A stretch of DNA of 64,000 nt, from the NCBI RefSeq assembly GCF_947172395.1, contig NC_069102.1:6912442-6976441 (forward strand), in the 5' to 3' direction. Made by a program: the position numbers and the translations under genes. Positions 1 to 11,610 of the stretch are shown here, piece by piece. The notes below the pieces were generated by a model, which did no database searches, was not told where the DNA came from, and saw only the letters and a list, made by a program, of their open reading frames with translations. Numbering within the stretch: the stretch's first letter is position 1; each line of letters begins with the position of its first letter. Origin of the DNA: Bicyclus anynana. Lineage: Eukaryota; Arthropoda; Insecta; Lepidoptera; Nymphalidae.

Positions 1-390
1 AATCACTAGTGTATTCGTTCACTGTTGTCCACGAAGTCGAGAGTTCAACTTGATTAGGTTACTTTTTATATACTAATACGAAACAAGATATTTTGGACGC
101 GACAAAACGAGTTTTGGTCATTACCAAAATGCTTACCTATTCACGGAGCGGTGTTTCGTCAGTGATGTCGTTAATTGTTTTGATGGACGAACACAAAATT
201 GCCGTCTTAATATATTTTTTCTAATTCCGGCACAGGTGATAAGTATATCCGTAAATGCATAATGTTCTAACTGTACGATTCCGAGTATCTTAATTACAAT
301 TCAATTAGTTGATTACGACAAATGAACTTTCATTCTCGAAATATCTGAACTGATGAGTAAAGGAAAATTTTCTCAAAATTAAGAAAACCA

Positions 391-560
391 TCGGACGCCG
401 GCGATTTCGTCTGCGCGTCAGTTTTTTACAAATCCCATGGGAAACATGGACTTTTCTGGGATAAAAAGTAGCCTGTATGCTCAATAACCTCCTCTATCTT
501 TCACTCAAAGTCCCATCCTGCCATGCCATAAATTTGCCCAGACAAACAGACGGCCAGATA
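391..560 (+). repeat. Retroposon 3'-end-like repeat
   Basis: A degenerate copy of a widespread repeat whose intact copies read roughly 'tagcggacgcc..gacttcgtccgcg', then a stretch with 'aaatcccatgggaa', and end in 'cagacagacag'-like sequence. A sister copy lies at 47360-47545. Such segments in Lepidoptera are usually 3' ends of non-LTR retrotransposons; the family is inferred. Confidence 0.4.
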
Positions 561-590
561 GACGAAGATTTAAAAAAAACTTGTTTCTGT

Positions 591-1400
591 TTTTGGTATC
601 GTGTAATTAACTAAAGGATAAACACTTGTGAAAAACGCGAAGAACTTTGTACGGAAATAAAATATTTCGAAAGGAAGCTTCGTATTAAAAATGTGGAAAC
701 GGCGAATTGAATTGAAATTGAAAGAGTATCTCTGACTTCTTGGATAGAGTCATGATAGGAAAGGAAAGAGAAGAGAAAAGGAGAAAGACAGACAAGTAAT
801 AGACAACAATGTTTCCCGTGTTAGGCTGAAAGTGTGGATGGGATACACGGAAAACGGAGTGACAGTTTTAGTCGGTAAAAGTCCGGCAGTACCTAACTCA
901 GCTATGTGTCCATAAGGATTTCCCCTTGTGTATGCGAAAACAAAACTTAAAAAACACGGTTATTGTATAAAACGTGCATAGAGACTATTTTATTTATATA
1001 AATATATTATGTAGTTATATACCTACTGATTAAATTGATTAAATTAAGTTTATTTTAAGGTTTAAGATAAAGTTTATTGCTGTAATGATTACAAAGATCG
1101 TACCTAAGGTAAGGTTATTTTTTGTCACTACAAGACAATAATAACCTTACCCTTAGGTCTCTAATAAATTATAAAATAATGCACGTATCTACATATACGG
1201 TTGCTACAGTTGAATATACTTTGCTTTAGGAAACCCAGATGCCGTGAATTCAATTCCCCTTCATGTAATTTCGGGACTAAAATTATCTGATTTCTGAAAT
1301 TTTGTGGTAGGTAGCCGCAAAGGCTGCCCTTTTGAAATAATAAGTCTTTTCTGAAAAATAAGGCGCAGCCGATATATTCCATAGATCTTTGTCAAAGAGA
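591..1400. other. No gene recognised
   Basis: AT-rich sequence. No ORF here looks coding and no repeat family was recognised. Positions 1-390 are equally empty. Confidence 0.5.
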
Positions 1401-1404
1401 AAGT

Positions 1405-1580
1405 CTAATAATTATTATTAACACGAAAGTTTGTATGGATGTATGTTTGTTTGGGTGTTTGTTACTCTTTAACGCCTCAACTACTAAACCAATTAGGATT
1501 GGGATTGGATTAACACATAGGCTACTTTTCATCCCGGAAAAATTCATGGTTCCCACGGGATTTGTGAAAAACTTAATTTT
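1405..1580 (-). repeat. Retroposon 3'-end-like repeat
   Basis: The 'acgaaagtttgtatggatg' / 'aactactaaaccaattagg' / 'cccacgggatttgtg' series is the reverse complement of the repeat type seen at 391-560. The open frames here are by-products of the repeat. Confidence 0.45.
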
Positions 1581-1734
1581 CAATGGACGAAGTCCGCTAT
1601 TACCTAATATTTTTTTAATTTCAGTAAAGGCTCTTTTGCACTCTTTTTAAACGCAGTGCCGGTGAACCTAAATTGTATTTTTAAACGAACATTTTCCATT
1701 TATCTTTCTAATATGATAAATTTTCCCATGTATT

Positions 1735-1850
1735 TCCAACTAGTCAGAAAAAATTGTATTAGGAGGGGATACAATAATTGCCTGGTTCGAATCACGACCT
1801 CTCGGTGATGAATCCGGTCCCTTTGCCGTAGTATTGAGACTTTAGCTGAC
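1735..1850 (-). repeat. SINE fragment (family E, 'tRNA-like, ccgatccccgcc')
   Basis: Same family as 29430-29545 (+) and 47530-47718 (-): a tRNA-like head with a B-box-like 'ggttcgaatc' and a body with 'tccaactagtcgggaaagac'. The copy is degraded. Confidence 0.5.
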
Positions 1851-2084
1851 TCTTGTGGTAGGATATCTTTTATATATTAACAAATTAGCGTTTCACTGTT
1901 AGCTCACCAGATGCTAAGTGATATTGCAGTCTTAGATGGAAGCGTACTAACCTTGAAATCGTGTGGTTTATTCAACTCTTCTTTTGACCGGTTTCTACAC
2001 GGTACTACTTGACTAGACACTGTACCTACTATTAGGACTCTAAAACAAAGCAGGCAATGTCGCGGGGTTACACTATCATAATCA

Positions 2085-2200
2085 CAATAATATTATAAAG
2101 GCGAAAGTTTCTGTGTGTGTTAGTTAGTATGTTTGTTCCTCCTTTACGCTGCGGCTACTAAAGCGATTTGGCTGAAATTTGGAATGGAAATAGATTTTTC
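2085..2200 (-). repeat. Retroposon 3'-end-like repeat
   Basis: Contains 'ataatattataaaggcgaaa' followed by 'ctactaaagcgatttggctg', matching the terminal part of the repeat at 1405-1580. Confidence 0.4.
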
Positions 2201-2692
2201 TCTTTTGTTTCTTTTGTTTCTTTTTGTGAACACACTAGTTTGCTCATTTGCTAAATATAAAGCCTTAAAAAAGCCTAATTACTTGAATATAATAGAATTA
2301 TCCGGACACCTGGTAACATTATGTACCTATTCGTATACTACTCGTATGATATGTTTAATATGAGTTTCTGATTGTATTCCTTGAAAAAAAAACTATATCT
2401 AGTATTATCTCCTAATTTATTACAAATCGAATTCAAATTATTCCACACCATCTAAGTTTTTTTTACAAGACCAATAATTACAGTATGGAAGTTTTCAATT
2501 AAGTTTTTGTACCAACGGCTAGCAATTTTTATAACTAGTCAAACAACTTAATGTATACCTACCTAGTTCATTAACTGGGAACAACAATAAGTCAACTTTA
2601 AACCTGTTTTAGTACGCATTTAATTATATTTTTTGTTTATTTAACGTGACAAGCAATAACGGTTGACGCTAAAGTTGCAGCCACAGAACAGA

Positions 2693-3001
2693 AAACGACG
2701 GACTACGCGGTGAAAGACGGAGGTCCTGGGTTCGATCCCCGGCTAGGCCAATTGAGGTTTTCTTAATTAGTCCAGGTCTGGCTGGTGGCTTCGGCCGTGG
2801 CTAATTACCACCCTACCGGCAAAGACGTACCGTCAAGCGATTTAGCGTTCTGATACGATGTCGAATAGAAACCGAAATGGATGTGGAACCAAGGTGGATT
2901 TTCATCCTACGCCTAACAAGTTAGCCCGCTTCCATCTTAGATTTCATCACCACTTACCATCGCGTGAGATTGCAGTCAAGGGCTAAGTAAAGAATAAAAA
3001 A
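2693..3001 (+). repeat. SINE, family A (Metulj-like)
   Basis: The tRNA-derived head has the B-box 'gttcgatcc' after 'gacggaggtcctggg'. The body has 'ccaggtctggctggtgg', 'caaagacgtaccg' and 'gattgcagtcaagggct', and the copy ends in 'aaagaataaaaaa'. The first ~45 bases of the head are degenerate. Confidence 0.85.
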
Positions 3002-3161
3002 TACGCTAAAGCTAACTGTCCATAAATCCGTGGTTGCATCGGTAAGGCAAGTGGCTTTAGGGTCTTGATCTTGACAGACAGATAGACAGACAACTTTACA
3101 GGATCCTATTAGGGAACCGGTTTTTTTTCTTTTAACGTACAGAACCCATAAAATTCTTAAA

Positions 3162-3392
3162 AGCCCTCATTCGCACGAGAGTTTTTTTACGAACCTTAAA
3201 AAAGCGTTCAAATACAATAAATACATTCCCAAGTATTATGTTCAACACGACAGCGTTTTTAAAACGCGACGTTTTTTTTCTAGCAGTGTTGCGATTTCAA
3301 TTTTGGGCGTTGAAAATAGATCTTCATTTAACTTCATACTATATTTGAACGCTTTTTTAACGTCATTTAAAACTCTCGTGCAAATGAGGGCT
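3162..3392. mobile_element. Foldback MITE (~230 bp)
   Basis: Long imperfect terminal inverted repeats begin 'agccctcattcgcacgagag' on the left and return as its complement on the right. The arms also share the 'aaaaaagcgttcaaata' block. There is no coding capacity; an ORF of 101 codons on the minus strand here is a by-product. Confidence 0.8.
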
Positions 3393-3649
3393 AAAACAAA
3401 CAATAAAATAGTAATATTTTTTAGTCTAAGAGACTCGTGAAACCAGCGACTGTTGATGTGATGCAATAAAATTAAAATGACACATAAATCAATGCTAACG
3501 CGAATTACTGATAAATAATCCATATATACATCAGTTATTATGAACATTCTGTGTAATAATGGACCGAAAACCTGTAATGGCCAGATATACCTTATTTTAC
3601 TTAGGTTGAAAGCAGTGCCGGATTAAAGTAACTTGATGCCATAAGAGTG

Positions 3650-3775
3650 AGGGACACAGTGCGGTGCGGTAGCAGCTCGGCACCGGAGCGGTTCCGCTGC
3701 GGCGGCATGCTTACAAATATCTATGACATGCCACAACGTGCGAACTGCGGCGCTGCGCCGCAGGCACTCTTTCTG
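3650..3775. repeat. GC-rich repeat-like island
   Basis: A GC-rich block (runs such as 'cggtgcggtagcagctcgg' and 'ggcgctgcgccgcaggcac') in an otherwise AT-rich stretch, with flanks that look like a MITE. No frame is coding. Identity uncertain. Confidence 0.3.
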
Positions 3776-3973
3776 CCATTGAAATGTTACAATGGGGATG
3801 ATGACTAGGTTTGAATATATTGATTTTTATGATACATTCGTGTAAATAGGGTCAATGTTAACTAATTTATACATAAAAAGCAAAGATTGGCTGGATATTT
3901 GCAAAAAAAATAAGATTATAAAATTTCAAAATCTACTAAAAATATTTTATCGTAATTAGATGAAAATTCATAC

Positions 3974-4033
3974 AAAAATGTCACATTTAATGTAAGAAAG
4001 CTAAAACTTTCTTACATTAAATGTGACATTTTT
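3974..4033. repeat. Perfect 27-bp inverted repeat (hairpin)
   Basis: Arms at 3974-4000 and 4007-4033 are exact reverse complements separated by a 6-base loop. No flanking gene. Confidence 0.9.
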
Positions 4034-4599
4034 TAATAATTGAACTATAAACATAAACGCAGAAGTAACAAAGATATTAGTAATTTTGTTTAAACGCCCA
4101 TACAAATCTAACGATCATTAATTGCCTCGACGTCATAAGTTCGTACCATTTTGTATGGGGCGTTTTTCAGGGATCCGCGGCAGCGCCACAAATCTGACCC
4201 TTTAAATCCCTATAGCTCCGAAAGTAATGATCGCAGATACCCAGTTACTTTTACAAAATTGCTTTACCATTAGCGTACTCTTAATTTATATACAATATAA
4301 AAAACTGTCATCGTCCCTATTCAAGGACCATACATTGCAGTTTTTAGAGGACGCGATTTTATTTTTGGGAGATGAAAAGAAGCTTAACCTCAGGTTTGTT
4401 GGGTTTCCACCCTTATACCCCGGCCGCCTCTTAAAAAAGGGGTGAAAACACCTTTGGGTGAGACATTTTGCCGCATCGCTGTACACACGTGGTGTGTCTG
4501 TAATAAATATAATGTTAGAAGCGAGTAACAAATGGTACGTAATCTAGATTTTTTTAGAAAATGTAATGAAAACAAAGGAGAAGGATGAAGAGGAACTCA

Positions 4600-4760
4600 A
4601 AAACTAAAAGAGGCTGTGACGCTGGTGGCAGGCTAAATGGCACACCATGTTTTTTGGGGATAGGAGGGGTTTTTAGCCGGTAGGAGTCCTGCACCCGGGT
4701 GCACCCGGGGCACCCTAAACGGGTGTCCATGAGGATCCCCCCTCACGAAGAAAAAAATAT
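4600..4760. repeat. Repeat fragment shared with 36430-36535
   Basis: 'aggaggggtttttagccggt' and 'acgggtgtccatgag' occur here and, in opposite orientation, at 36430-36535. This marks an interspersed repeat of unknown class. Confidence 0.5.
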
Positions 4761-5081
4761 TGTTAATAAAAACGAAAAAAAATGAGATATGTCTGGCTAT
4801 GGCAGGTTCTTTTTTAACAGGTATTGCATAAATACGTCAACGTTTTCGAATTAATCCATTAAATGGCTCGGAAGCTCAAATTTTCCAAGCAAACGACAAT
4901 GGATATGACGTCAAACCTTGTTCGCGCATTGATTTTATGTTGTTTGACAACTTAAGGCGTTTCCAAGAAATTACAGCTAAGTATGAATTAATCAATAATT
5001 TGTTATTGTAACGTTCACATTCTGACTAGCTTTTGTCCACGGTTTTACTGGCATGATTTTTTTTATTATTATATATAGCAA

Positions 5082-5212
5082 TCCATATTCGGCTCACTGT
5101 TGAATACGAGTCTCTCCTTAGTCCACCACGCTGGCTAAATGCGGATTGACAGACTTTACACACGTTAAGAAAATTCTCTGGTTTTTCACGATGTTTTTCC
5201 TTCACCGTTTAG
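5082..5212 (-). repeat. SINE, family B (truncated)
   Basis: Carries the family-B 3' half ('atattcggctcactg', 'aatgcggattgacagac', 'cacgatgtttttccttcacc') in minus orientation. The tRNA-like head is missing. Confidence 0.8.
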
Positions 5213-5227
5213 GGTATCCTTACATAT

Positions 5228-5402
5228 ACTATACTTATCTATACTAATTCTACTAATATTATAAACGCGATGTATGTATGTTTGGATGTTTGTTACAGTT
5301 TAACGCCGCAAGTACTGAACCGATTTGGCTAAAATTCAACTCAAATTGGACCAGTAGTTCCTGAGATTAGCGCGTTCAAGCAAACAAACAAACTCTTCAG
5401 CA
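5228..5402. repeat. Composite of two retroposon 3' ends
   Basis: A minus-oriented tail ('actaatattataaacgcg' to 'gaaccgatttggctaaa') is joined near 5338 to a plus-oriented tail ('ggaccagtagttcctgagat' to 'caaacaaactcttcag'). Confidence 0.5.
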
Positions 5403-5557
5403 TTCATTCACATTTTGTACATTATTTTATCAAAATCTTGACCATGAACAATATCAATGACCTAAAAATTAAGATTCTAGTATCATTGACAAAATATAGA
5501 ATATGCAAATCGTTAAAATCTACTCGAATATTTCCTAATTATTTTGTTCTTCGTAAT

Positions 5558-5852
5558 GCCGGCCTCCGTGGCGCAGTGGACTTACAAGACGGAGGTTCTG
5601 GATTCGATCCCCGGCTAGACTGATTGAGGTTTTCTTAATTGGTCCAGGTCATGCTGGTGGGAGGCTTTGGCCGTGGCTAGTTACCACCCTACCGACAAAG
5701 ACGTACCCAATCGATTTAACGTTCCGCTACGATGCCGTGTGGATTTTCACCTTCCTCCTATTAAGTTAGCCCACTTCTATCTCAGATTGCATCATCACTT
5801 ACCAAGTGAGATTGTAGTCAAGGGTTAACTTGTAAAAAATAAAAAAAAATGT
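5558..5852 (+). repeat. SINE, family A (Metulj-like)
   Basis: The head 'ggcctccgtggcgcagtgg' carries an A-box-like segment and is followed by B-box 'attcgatccc', the family-A body and an A-rich tail. There is a small deletion in the head. An hAT-like element follows at once. Confidence 0.88.
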
Positions 5853-5862
5853 GGACGCCTAT

Positions 5863-6370
5863 CATTGGCGTAGCTTGCCTTGAAGGGGCCCTGTATCAAA
5901 ATTAGTTGGGGGGGCCCTAATAAACGAGCTGCAAATGCCGAAAAATCTCTTTAGTTTTAGATTTACCCCTACCTCTATCACCACAAATTAAAATTGGTGC
6001 CAAAATGTTTGTTGTGTCGGACTACTTTTATTTGATCGAGTGGAGAAACATTGAAATAAACAAAGAAAATAATAAAATGAATTTTTAGGCTTAACCCGTG
6101 AAAAAACATTGCTCTTTTGACTTTTGTAATTTCTGAATTGAAACTCTATACGCAGTATTTTATGTTTACTTTTTCAGGAAGCACCATGTTTAAGTGAGAT
6201 TGTGGATTAAATTTTACTAATTTTTATTTTCACACGTAAGTTACTTCTTTATAATATTATTATACCTAGATGTTGTGATATTATACCTGGATGTAAGTTA
6301 CGGGCCCCTGTAGTCTGGAGGCCCCGTATCATTGATACGGCTGACACGGCGGCAGCAGGCTACGCCCCTG
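5863..6370. mobile_element. hAT-like non-autonomous element with 8-bp TSD
   Basis: The ends read 'cattggcgtagc' and 'gctacgcccctg'. They are flanked by the identical 8-bp direct repeat acgcctat (5855-5862 and 6371-6378), the target duplication length typical of hAT. Internal sequence is non-coding, with 'ggggccctgtatc'-type segments also found at 20012-20262. Confidence 0.8.
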
Positions 6371-6851
6371 ACGCCTATCCTAAAACATAAACGGTAGCAC
6401 CGATTGGGATGCTGTTTTCTTATTTGAATTCTGGTTTTTCAATACCTAATTAGTTTCAGATAATAAGTCTCTTTTAAATCGATTCAGCTGTTTACAATGT
6501 ATATGGAGAGTGAAAGTGATTCTAAAATATTATGAAACTCCGTCTAGAAAAAAAATGAGGATGATAGATACCTATTAGTAATTTATATAACACTTTTAAT
6601 TAACAAAATACCTACCTATTAAGTTATTATTGTCAGTAAGTACATACCTAGTATGGTTAGTAATAGTTAAGGATATGACCTTAATCGGTCAGGTCATTAT
6701 GCAAGGACAATAGGTAAGTACAATAAAGTAATTTACATAGGTACCTACTTACCAGTCAGCTGCAGCAAAATTAAAGGAGAATGCCCACTGGCCCATACAA
6801 CGACGGCCAGGGAACCCCGTATATAAATATTAGGAGATGTTAATCGCATCG

Positions 6852-6973
6852 TCATCAACCAATATTCGGCTCACTGCTGAACTCGAGTTGGAGGTGCATG
6901 CCCCAGACCGGATTCGAACCCACACCCTCCGGAATCGGAGGCAGAGGTCATATCCACTGGGATATCACGGCTA
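6852..6973 (-). repeat. SINE, family B, internally deleted
   Basis: The 3' end ('tattcggctcactgctgaac') is joined directly to the tRNA-like head ('ggattcgaacccacaccctc' to 'tatcacggct'). About 180 bp of the body is missing. Confidence 0.85.
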
Positions 6974-7392
6974 TAATACGGAGATGTTAATATAATGTAT
7001 GAATAAGGATGTTGTTAAGTAAAGGTATGTTTCTTGAAGAAAAAAAATATTTTTTATCACTCTTCTAGAGCAAAATGCTCGCCGGTGTACCAAAGCGGCG
7101 AAGTAGTATTTGAAGCTGAATTATTTTTTTTGTTACCAACTAGCTTACCAAACAAGAAAACAAACAAGCAAACCAATCATAAGTCTTCAAAAAATATTGT
7201 AAAACTCAGGCTGTATGTTTAACTCTTAGCTTGTCCCAGTTGTGGACAAATTAAAGATGAATTAAAAATGTCATAAAACGTTGTAGCAAATTTTTTTTTC
7301 ATTTTTAAAGGAGAATTATCAAGCATTTTTTGTATATAAGTAAATTGCCGGGTGTTTAGTGTAGGCCTGGGCCGGGGATGGGCATTCCCCTT

Positions 7393-7721
7393 TGACGGCC
7401 TCCGTGGCGCAGTGGTTTGCGCGGTGGATTTACAAAACGGAGGTCCTGGGTTCGATCCCCGGCTGGGCAGATTGAGATTTTCTTAATTTGTCCAGGTCTG
7501 GCTGGTGGGAGGCTTCGGCCGTGGATAGTTACCACCCTACCGGCAAAGACGTACCGCCAAGCGATTTAGCGTTCCGGTACGATACCGTGTAGAAACCGAA
7601 AGGGGTGTGGATTTTCATCCACCTCCTAACAAGTTAGCCTGCTTCCATTTTAGACTGCATCATCACTTACCATCAGGTGAGATTGTAGTCAAGGGCTAAC
7701 TTGTAAAGAATAAATAAAAAA
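7393..7721 (+). repeat. SINE, family A (Metulj-like), full length
   Basis: Complete copy: head 'ggcctccgtggcgcagtggt', B-box 'ggttcgatcc', body with 'gtttagcgttccggtacgat'-type sequence, 3' 'aagggctaacttgtaaag' and tail 'aataaataaaaaa'. Confidence 0.92.
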
Positions 7722-8000
7722 GAGGTACCTATGCTTAACTTGTACTTACGTATTGTACATATGTTTTCTGTGCTTACGTCATACTTTTTTTAACTTATGT
7801 ACCAATTAACATTACGAATTCTTAGTACCTACACATAGCTACATTATGGTAATTTATTCTATTAATTTACACTCAGCTTTATATAATTATTAATTTTTCC
7901 GGTGCTTTTGAGGGTTCCGTAGTCAATAAGAATTTGTCTCTATCCTTCTTTGTCTAACACAAAACTATACAGAGTGCCTAGTGGGAGTTTTTAAAGTTTT

Positions 8001-8134
8001 CATACTGTGACGATCGCGCAAACGTAAACGAAAATTTCCAAGGAATTGAAACAGATGTGCAGTAGTGCCACTAGATGGCGCTGTTTCAATAACATAAAAA
8101 TTCGCGTTTACGTTTACGCGATCGTCACAGTATG
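8001..8134. mobile_element. MITE, 134 bp, probable mariner type
   Basis: Near-perfect ~28-bp terminal inverted repeats start 'catactgtgacgatcgcg' and end in its complement 'cgcgatcgtcacagtatg'. A TA dinucleotide at each end suggests a Tc1/mariner target site. Non-coding. Confidence 0.85.
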
Positions 8135-8439
8135 AGAAAGAGTTCGAAATACACTGTTGGGTTATAAAATAGTTATTTATGCCACTGTCATGTAATGAGG
8201 ACTATTGTAGCACGAATAATTTTTGTGAAAAAAGCGCTATAGCTGCATCGCTTTCAGAAAATACGAGTAATATTTTTAACATAAAAATGGAAACGACTTT
8301 AAAGACGTAATTCAGTAATTTTGATTTTAACCCAAAATTGCTAAACCGATTTTCATGAAAATTAAAGGGAACAAATCTGAAAGTATACTCTTTCAATCAG
8401 TAAAAGAATTTTCAAAATTGGTTAATAAATGACGAAGTT

Positions 8440-8512
8440 ATGAGGTAACAAACATAAAAAAAATAAAAACATACGCTGCGAATTGAGAACCTCCTCTTTT
8501 TTTTGAAGTCGG
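8440..8512 (-). repeat. Interspersed repeat end ('ttgaagtcgg' type)
   Basis: 'aattgagaacctcctc' followed by 'ttttttgaagtcgg' is the reverse complement of the segment at 40936-40985. It is also the core of the tandem unit at 23733-24424. Class unknown. Confidence 0.5.
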
Positions 8513-8612
8513 ATAACAAATTACCTAGCTACTACAGAAATCGCTTGATGTGATTTTCCATAAGGTGTGGCGATTTTTGACACATTTACAGTAAAGTTCT
8601 GATGAGAAGCAT

Positions 8613-8693
8613 AACTCAGAGGCACAATTATCCGCCGACTTAAAAATACTCGCGTCTTAAAAATAAAGTGGGCGGATAATTGTGCCTCTGAGT
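8613..8693. mobile_element. Small foldback element
   Basis: 23-bp inverted arms 'actcagaggcacaattatcc...' at 8613-8635 and 8671-8693 with a 35-bp spacer. Confidence 0.75.
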
Positions 8694-8819
8694 ATAGTTA
8701 GGTATATCTACGACGCCACAGATGACGGCGTTCCGTCATGTGTTTTTTTAAGCGCTTAGCGGTTCGTACCTCAGAGATATGGGTATAATGAACTTATAAG
8801 TAGGTACCTCAAGTACGTA

Positions 8820-8892
8820 AGCCCAATTTCATCACATTGTCACTTAACATAAGGTGAAATGGCAGTCAAGGACTAACTCGTTATTAAATAAA
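8820..8892 (+). repeat. SINE family A 3' fragment
   Basis: Degenerate 'catcacattgtcacttaaca', 'ggcagtcaaggactaac' and an A/T-rich tail match the end of family A. Confidence 0.55.
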
Positions 8893-9216
8893 ATATAATT
8901 AATTAAACAAATAATAAAACCCGACTGCATAAAGTATAAAAAAACTGAAAAGAAAAAAACAAACTAAGTCCAGAAGTGTAGAAAGCAATTAGAAAACAGT
9001 CGTATATATTTTAGAATCCTCACTAGAAAGCTCTTGAATTTGATACCCATATTGTAATATTAAAAAAAAAATCACCTCGAGTCTATAGCGTCTCACAGTC
9101 GTCTTATTTTTAGTTTCACCTATCTGAGAACACTTGGGTTATTGAGACAAATCTAACAATATCCTAATTACGTAAATCCGTTCAGTGGTTTGGAAGATAT
9201 GAGGCAATAAAGAATA

Positions 9217-9218
<2 letters not shown>

Positions 9219-9247
<29 letters not shown>

Positions 9248-9333
9248 CATACATACATACATACATACATACATACATACATACATACATACATGCATAC
9301 ATACATACATACATACATACATACATACATACA
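9219..9333. repeat. Microsatellite (ATAC)n
   Basis: About 28 tandem tetranucleotides with one interruption ('atgc' near 9293). Apparent Met/Tyr/Val/Cys-rich ORFs on the minus strand are translations of this repeat. Confidence 0.98.
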
Positions 9334-9742
9334 AGATACGCGCGAAAAACAAAAACCTTCTTGTAGTCGGGTAAAAAAAATGAATCATCAAAAAACCTCT
9401 TACGAGTTTTCATGACTCATTAATGAACATAATAAAAATTAAAAGATCATTAGACTGTGATTTAATTAATAAGTAGATAATTAGGAGGAAAACTACGTCG
9501 ATATTGGAATTTACGAAAGTCTTTCGACCGTGGGATATTTTTAATATGTAACCTTGTGTTAACAATCAATGGAAATTTACATAGGTTAGTACACTACGAG
9601 TGAACCGGTCCTTGCAGATTTACGTCATAGATAAAACAAAAAAAAAACGGCAGGCGGCAAAAATAAGAATTGTACTTGTACTTTGTCAGATGAGCTCTTT
9701 CACAAAAAGTTCTAGCTAGTAGTAGTATCTAGAGTCTAGAAG

Positions 9743-10203
9743 CTACTACTAGACCAGACGCTGTGAGGTATTGAGTGTGCATAATTTGAGGACCGCGTCA
9801 CAGAATATACTATGACCGCGTTCTGTTTACAGTTTTGATCTCAGTAAAGCATGCAGATTACGATTCTGTTTCTCATGTTGCCACGAGGTCCATTGGTCTA
9901 TTATTTTGTTATACCCTACCCCCTTTGGCATCGAGGGTATGGACTGGACAAATGCTTTGTATCAGTTTTATTGCTTATTTTTTAAGTGTCTAATTTTTTG
10001 AGTTATCATCACATTAATAGCTAAACTGTTAAAAAAACGAGAAAATTAAACAGGAGCATTTTTAAAAATGTATCAGTTAAGGACTTGTGGTTCAACCTTC
10101 TTCGTAGTATGAACTATGAAGCTTTTCTGAGTTCAAAACTGTAAAATGCTTTCCTCGAATTATGCATCCTGAATACCTCACAGCACCTGGTCTATACTAC
10201 TAA
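9743..10203. mobile_element. Non-autonomous element with ~50-bp inverted termini
   Basis: The left end 'tactactagaccagacgctg' with 'tgaggtattgagtgtgcata' matches the complement of 10153-10202 at about 80% over ~50 bp. The ~360-bp interior has no ORF. Confidence 0.75.
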
Positions 10204-10403
10204 ACTTAATTTGAAATATGAAAAATTACTAGTTACTGGACCCTGGTATGAGAAAACAAAGAAAATTGGTTTTGACATCATGACCAGTAGTAGAACAAGG
10301 CAAGGTTTAACACGTATGAGGCCATACGAGGCTTAAGTGCCCCGTACGACTCTTGATATTGAAGATCGAAGAGAATAACATCGAGGTGGTTTAATTTTTA
10401 CAG

Positions 10404-10740
10404 GAGATGAATGTAAGAAAGAAAGAAAGAACATAAGTTTATTCACTTTTTAGTCACAAACAGTACATCCTATTTAAGATATTACATGACTATCTGTGAC
10501 ACCAAACAGAAAGGGTTTACAGCTCAGCATTAGCCGTTCATCACTGGAAAGCAATGCACAGCGCTGATTTTCAGCTGAGACCCGGGTGTCGTCACAGTCA
10601 GTTATAATTACAAACTAAACAACTAATCAAAATACTTATGTACATTATTATATTCTAATTGTGATGCTGGTGGTACATCTACCTTAATACGAAGTTACTT
10701 TGACGTACTACCGCAATGAAAGAATAAAGTTTAAATTTAA
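10404..10740. other. Unassigned, possibly a retroposon end
   Basis: Starts with 'aagaaagaaagaa' followed by 'cataagtttattcac', a composition common at lepidopteran LINE 3' ends in minus orientation. No coding similarity. Confidence 0.3.
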
Positions 10741-10973
10741 GTTAAAATATTAGAGGGCTACAATGAAATGTAATGAAATTTACGAGGTCAAAAACGCCCC
10801 GTACCACATGAACGGCAAGACATGAAATCAGCACCGCTATGAACGTGTTAAACAGAATATTCTTTAAACCTTGAATGTTTATTGCATGTACATTGCAATT
10901 TTCATCAAATCGGAATCCATTATTCAAGCAATTTTCTAAAATATGTCCTGGCATTATCTATTTATGGTCAATC

Positions 10974-10980
10974 TATATAA
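10974..10980 (+). promoter_or_regulatory. TATA box, CSP gene at 11.6 kb
   Basis: TATATAA lies ~30 bp before a plausible start site (~11004), ahead of a predicted non-coding exon ending at 11059. A second TATA-like 'gtataaat' follows at 10983. Confidence 0.5.
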
Positions 10981-11003
10981 GCGTATAAATCAGCTGTGTG
11001 ATA

Positions 11004-11059
11004 TGTCAAAGTGATGTTATAGCAGTAAATAGTTGTGGTCGATTCTGGTTTACAGACTG
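11004..11059 (+). other. Predicted 5' non-coding exon of the CSP gene
   Basis: Follows the TATA box and ends at a strong donor (ctg|gtaagg, GT at 11060-11061). The coding exon has a matching acceptor, 'tttttgtaattacag', a few bases before the ATG at 11611, so the first intron lies in the 5' UTR. Confidence 0.45.
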
Positions 11060-11134
11060 GTAAGGAAAACAATCTAAGCCACATAACTGAATCTATAGGT
11101 AAGGAAATAAAAAATCTTATAAACAAAATTTTCG

Positions 11135-11365
11135 TGACACTATGCTTGTTCCCATACTCCCCCGAAACGGCTTGACCGTTTCTTATGAAATTTTATATGC
11201 AGTAGGTCTGAGAATCGGGCAACATCTATTTCTTAAACCCCTAGACCCAAGAGGTAGGGTAGGGGTGGGGGTAGGATAGGGGTAGGGTAGGAGTAGGGTA
11301 GGGTAGGGATTGGGAACAAGTGCACATAAGTCAAAGCGAAGCTTGACCGGGTTCGCTAGTAAGAC
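11135..11365 (-). repeat. Retroposon 3'-end-like repeat with GGGTA-rich stretch
   Basis: Ends in 'aagcttgaccgggttcgcta' and carries a GGGTA/GGGGTA-rich minisatellite at 11251-11310. Similar pieces are at 22575-22700, 18440-18550 and 39130-39625. It lies in the predicted 5' UTR intron of the CSP gene. Confidence 0.5.
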
Positions 11366-11610
11366 ATTACTACCACTATGCCTTACATTACTTTACCGAC
11401 AAAGACGTACAATCTAGCGACTTCCAATAGAATAAGTGTCCTAGACCAGGAAACCACCAGGAAGTCACAGGTATACCTAATGTTGTACCTCTTTTGAAGT
11501 TTTCATGTTATCATGTTCGACTTTATCGTCAGATATGACGTAGAGAAAACAAAATAATATTAGGATAGCAATTTCTTCGTTCCGAACTTATTTTTGTAAT
11601 TACAGAAAAT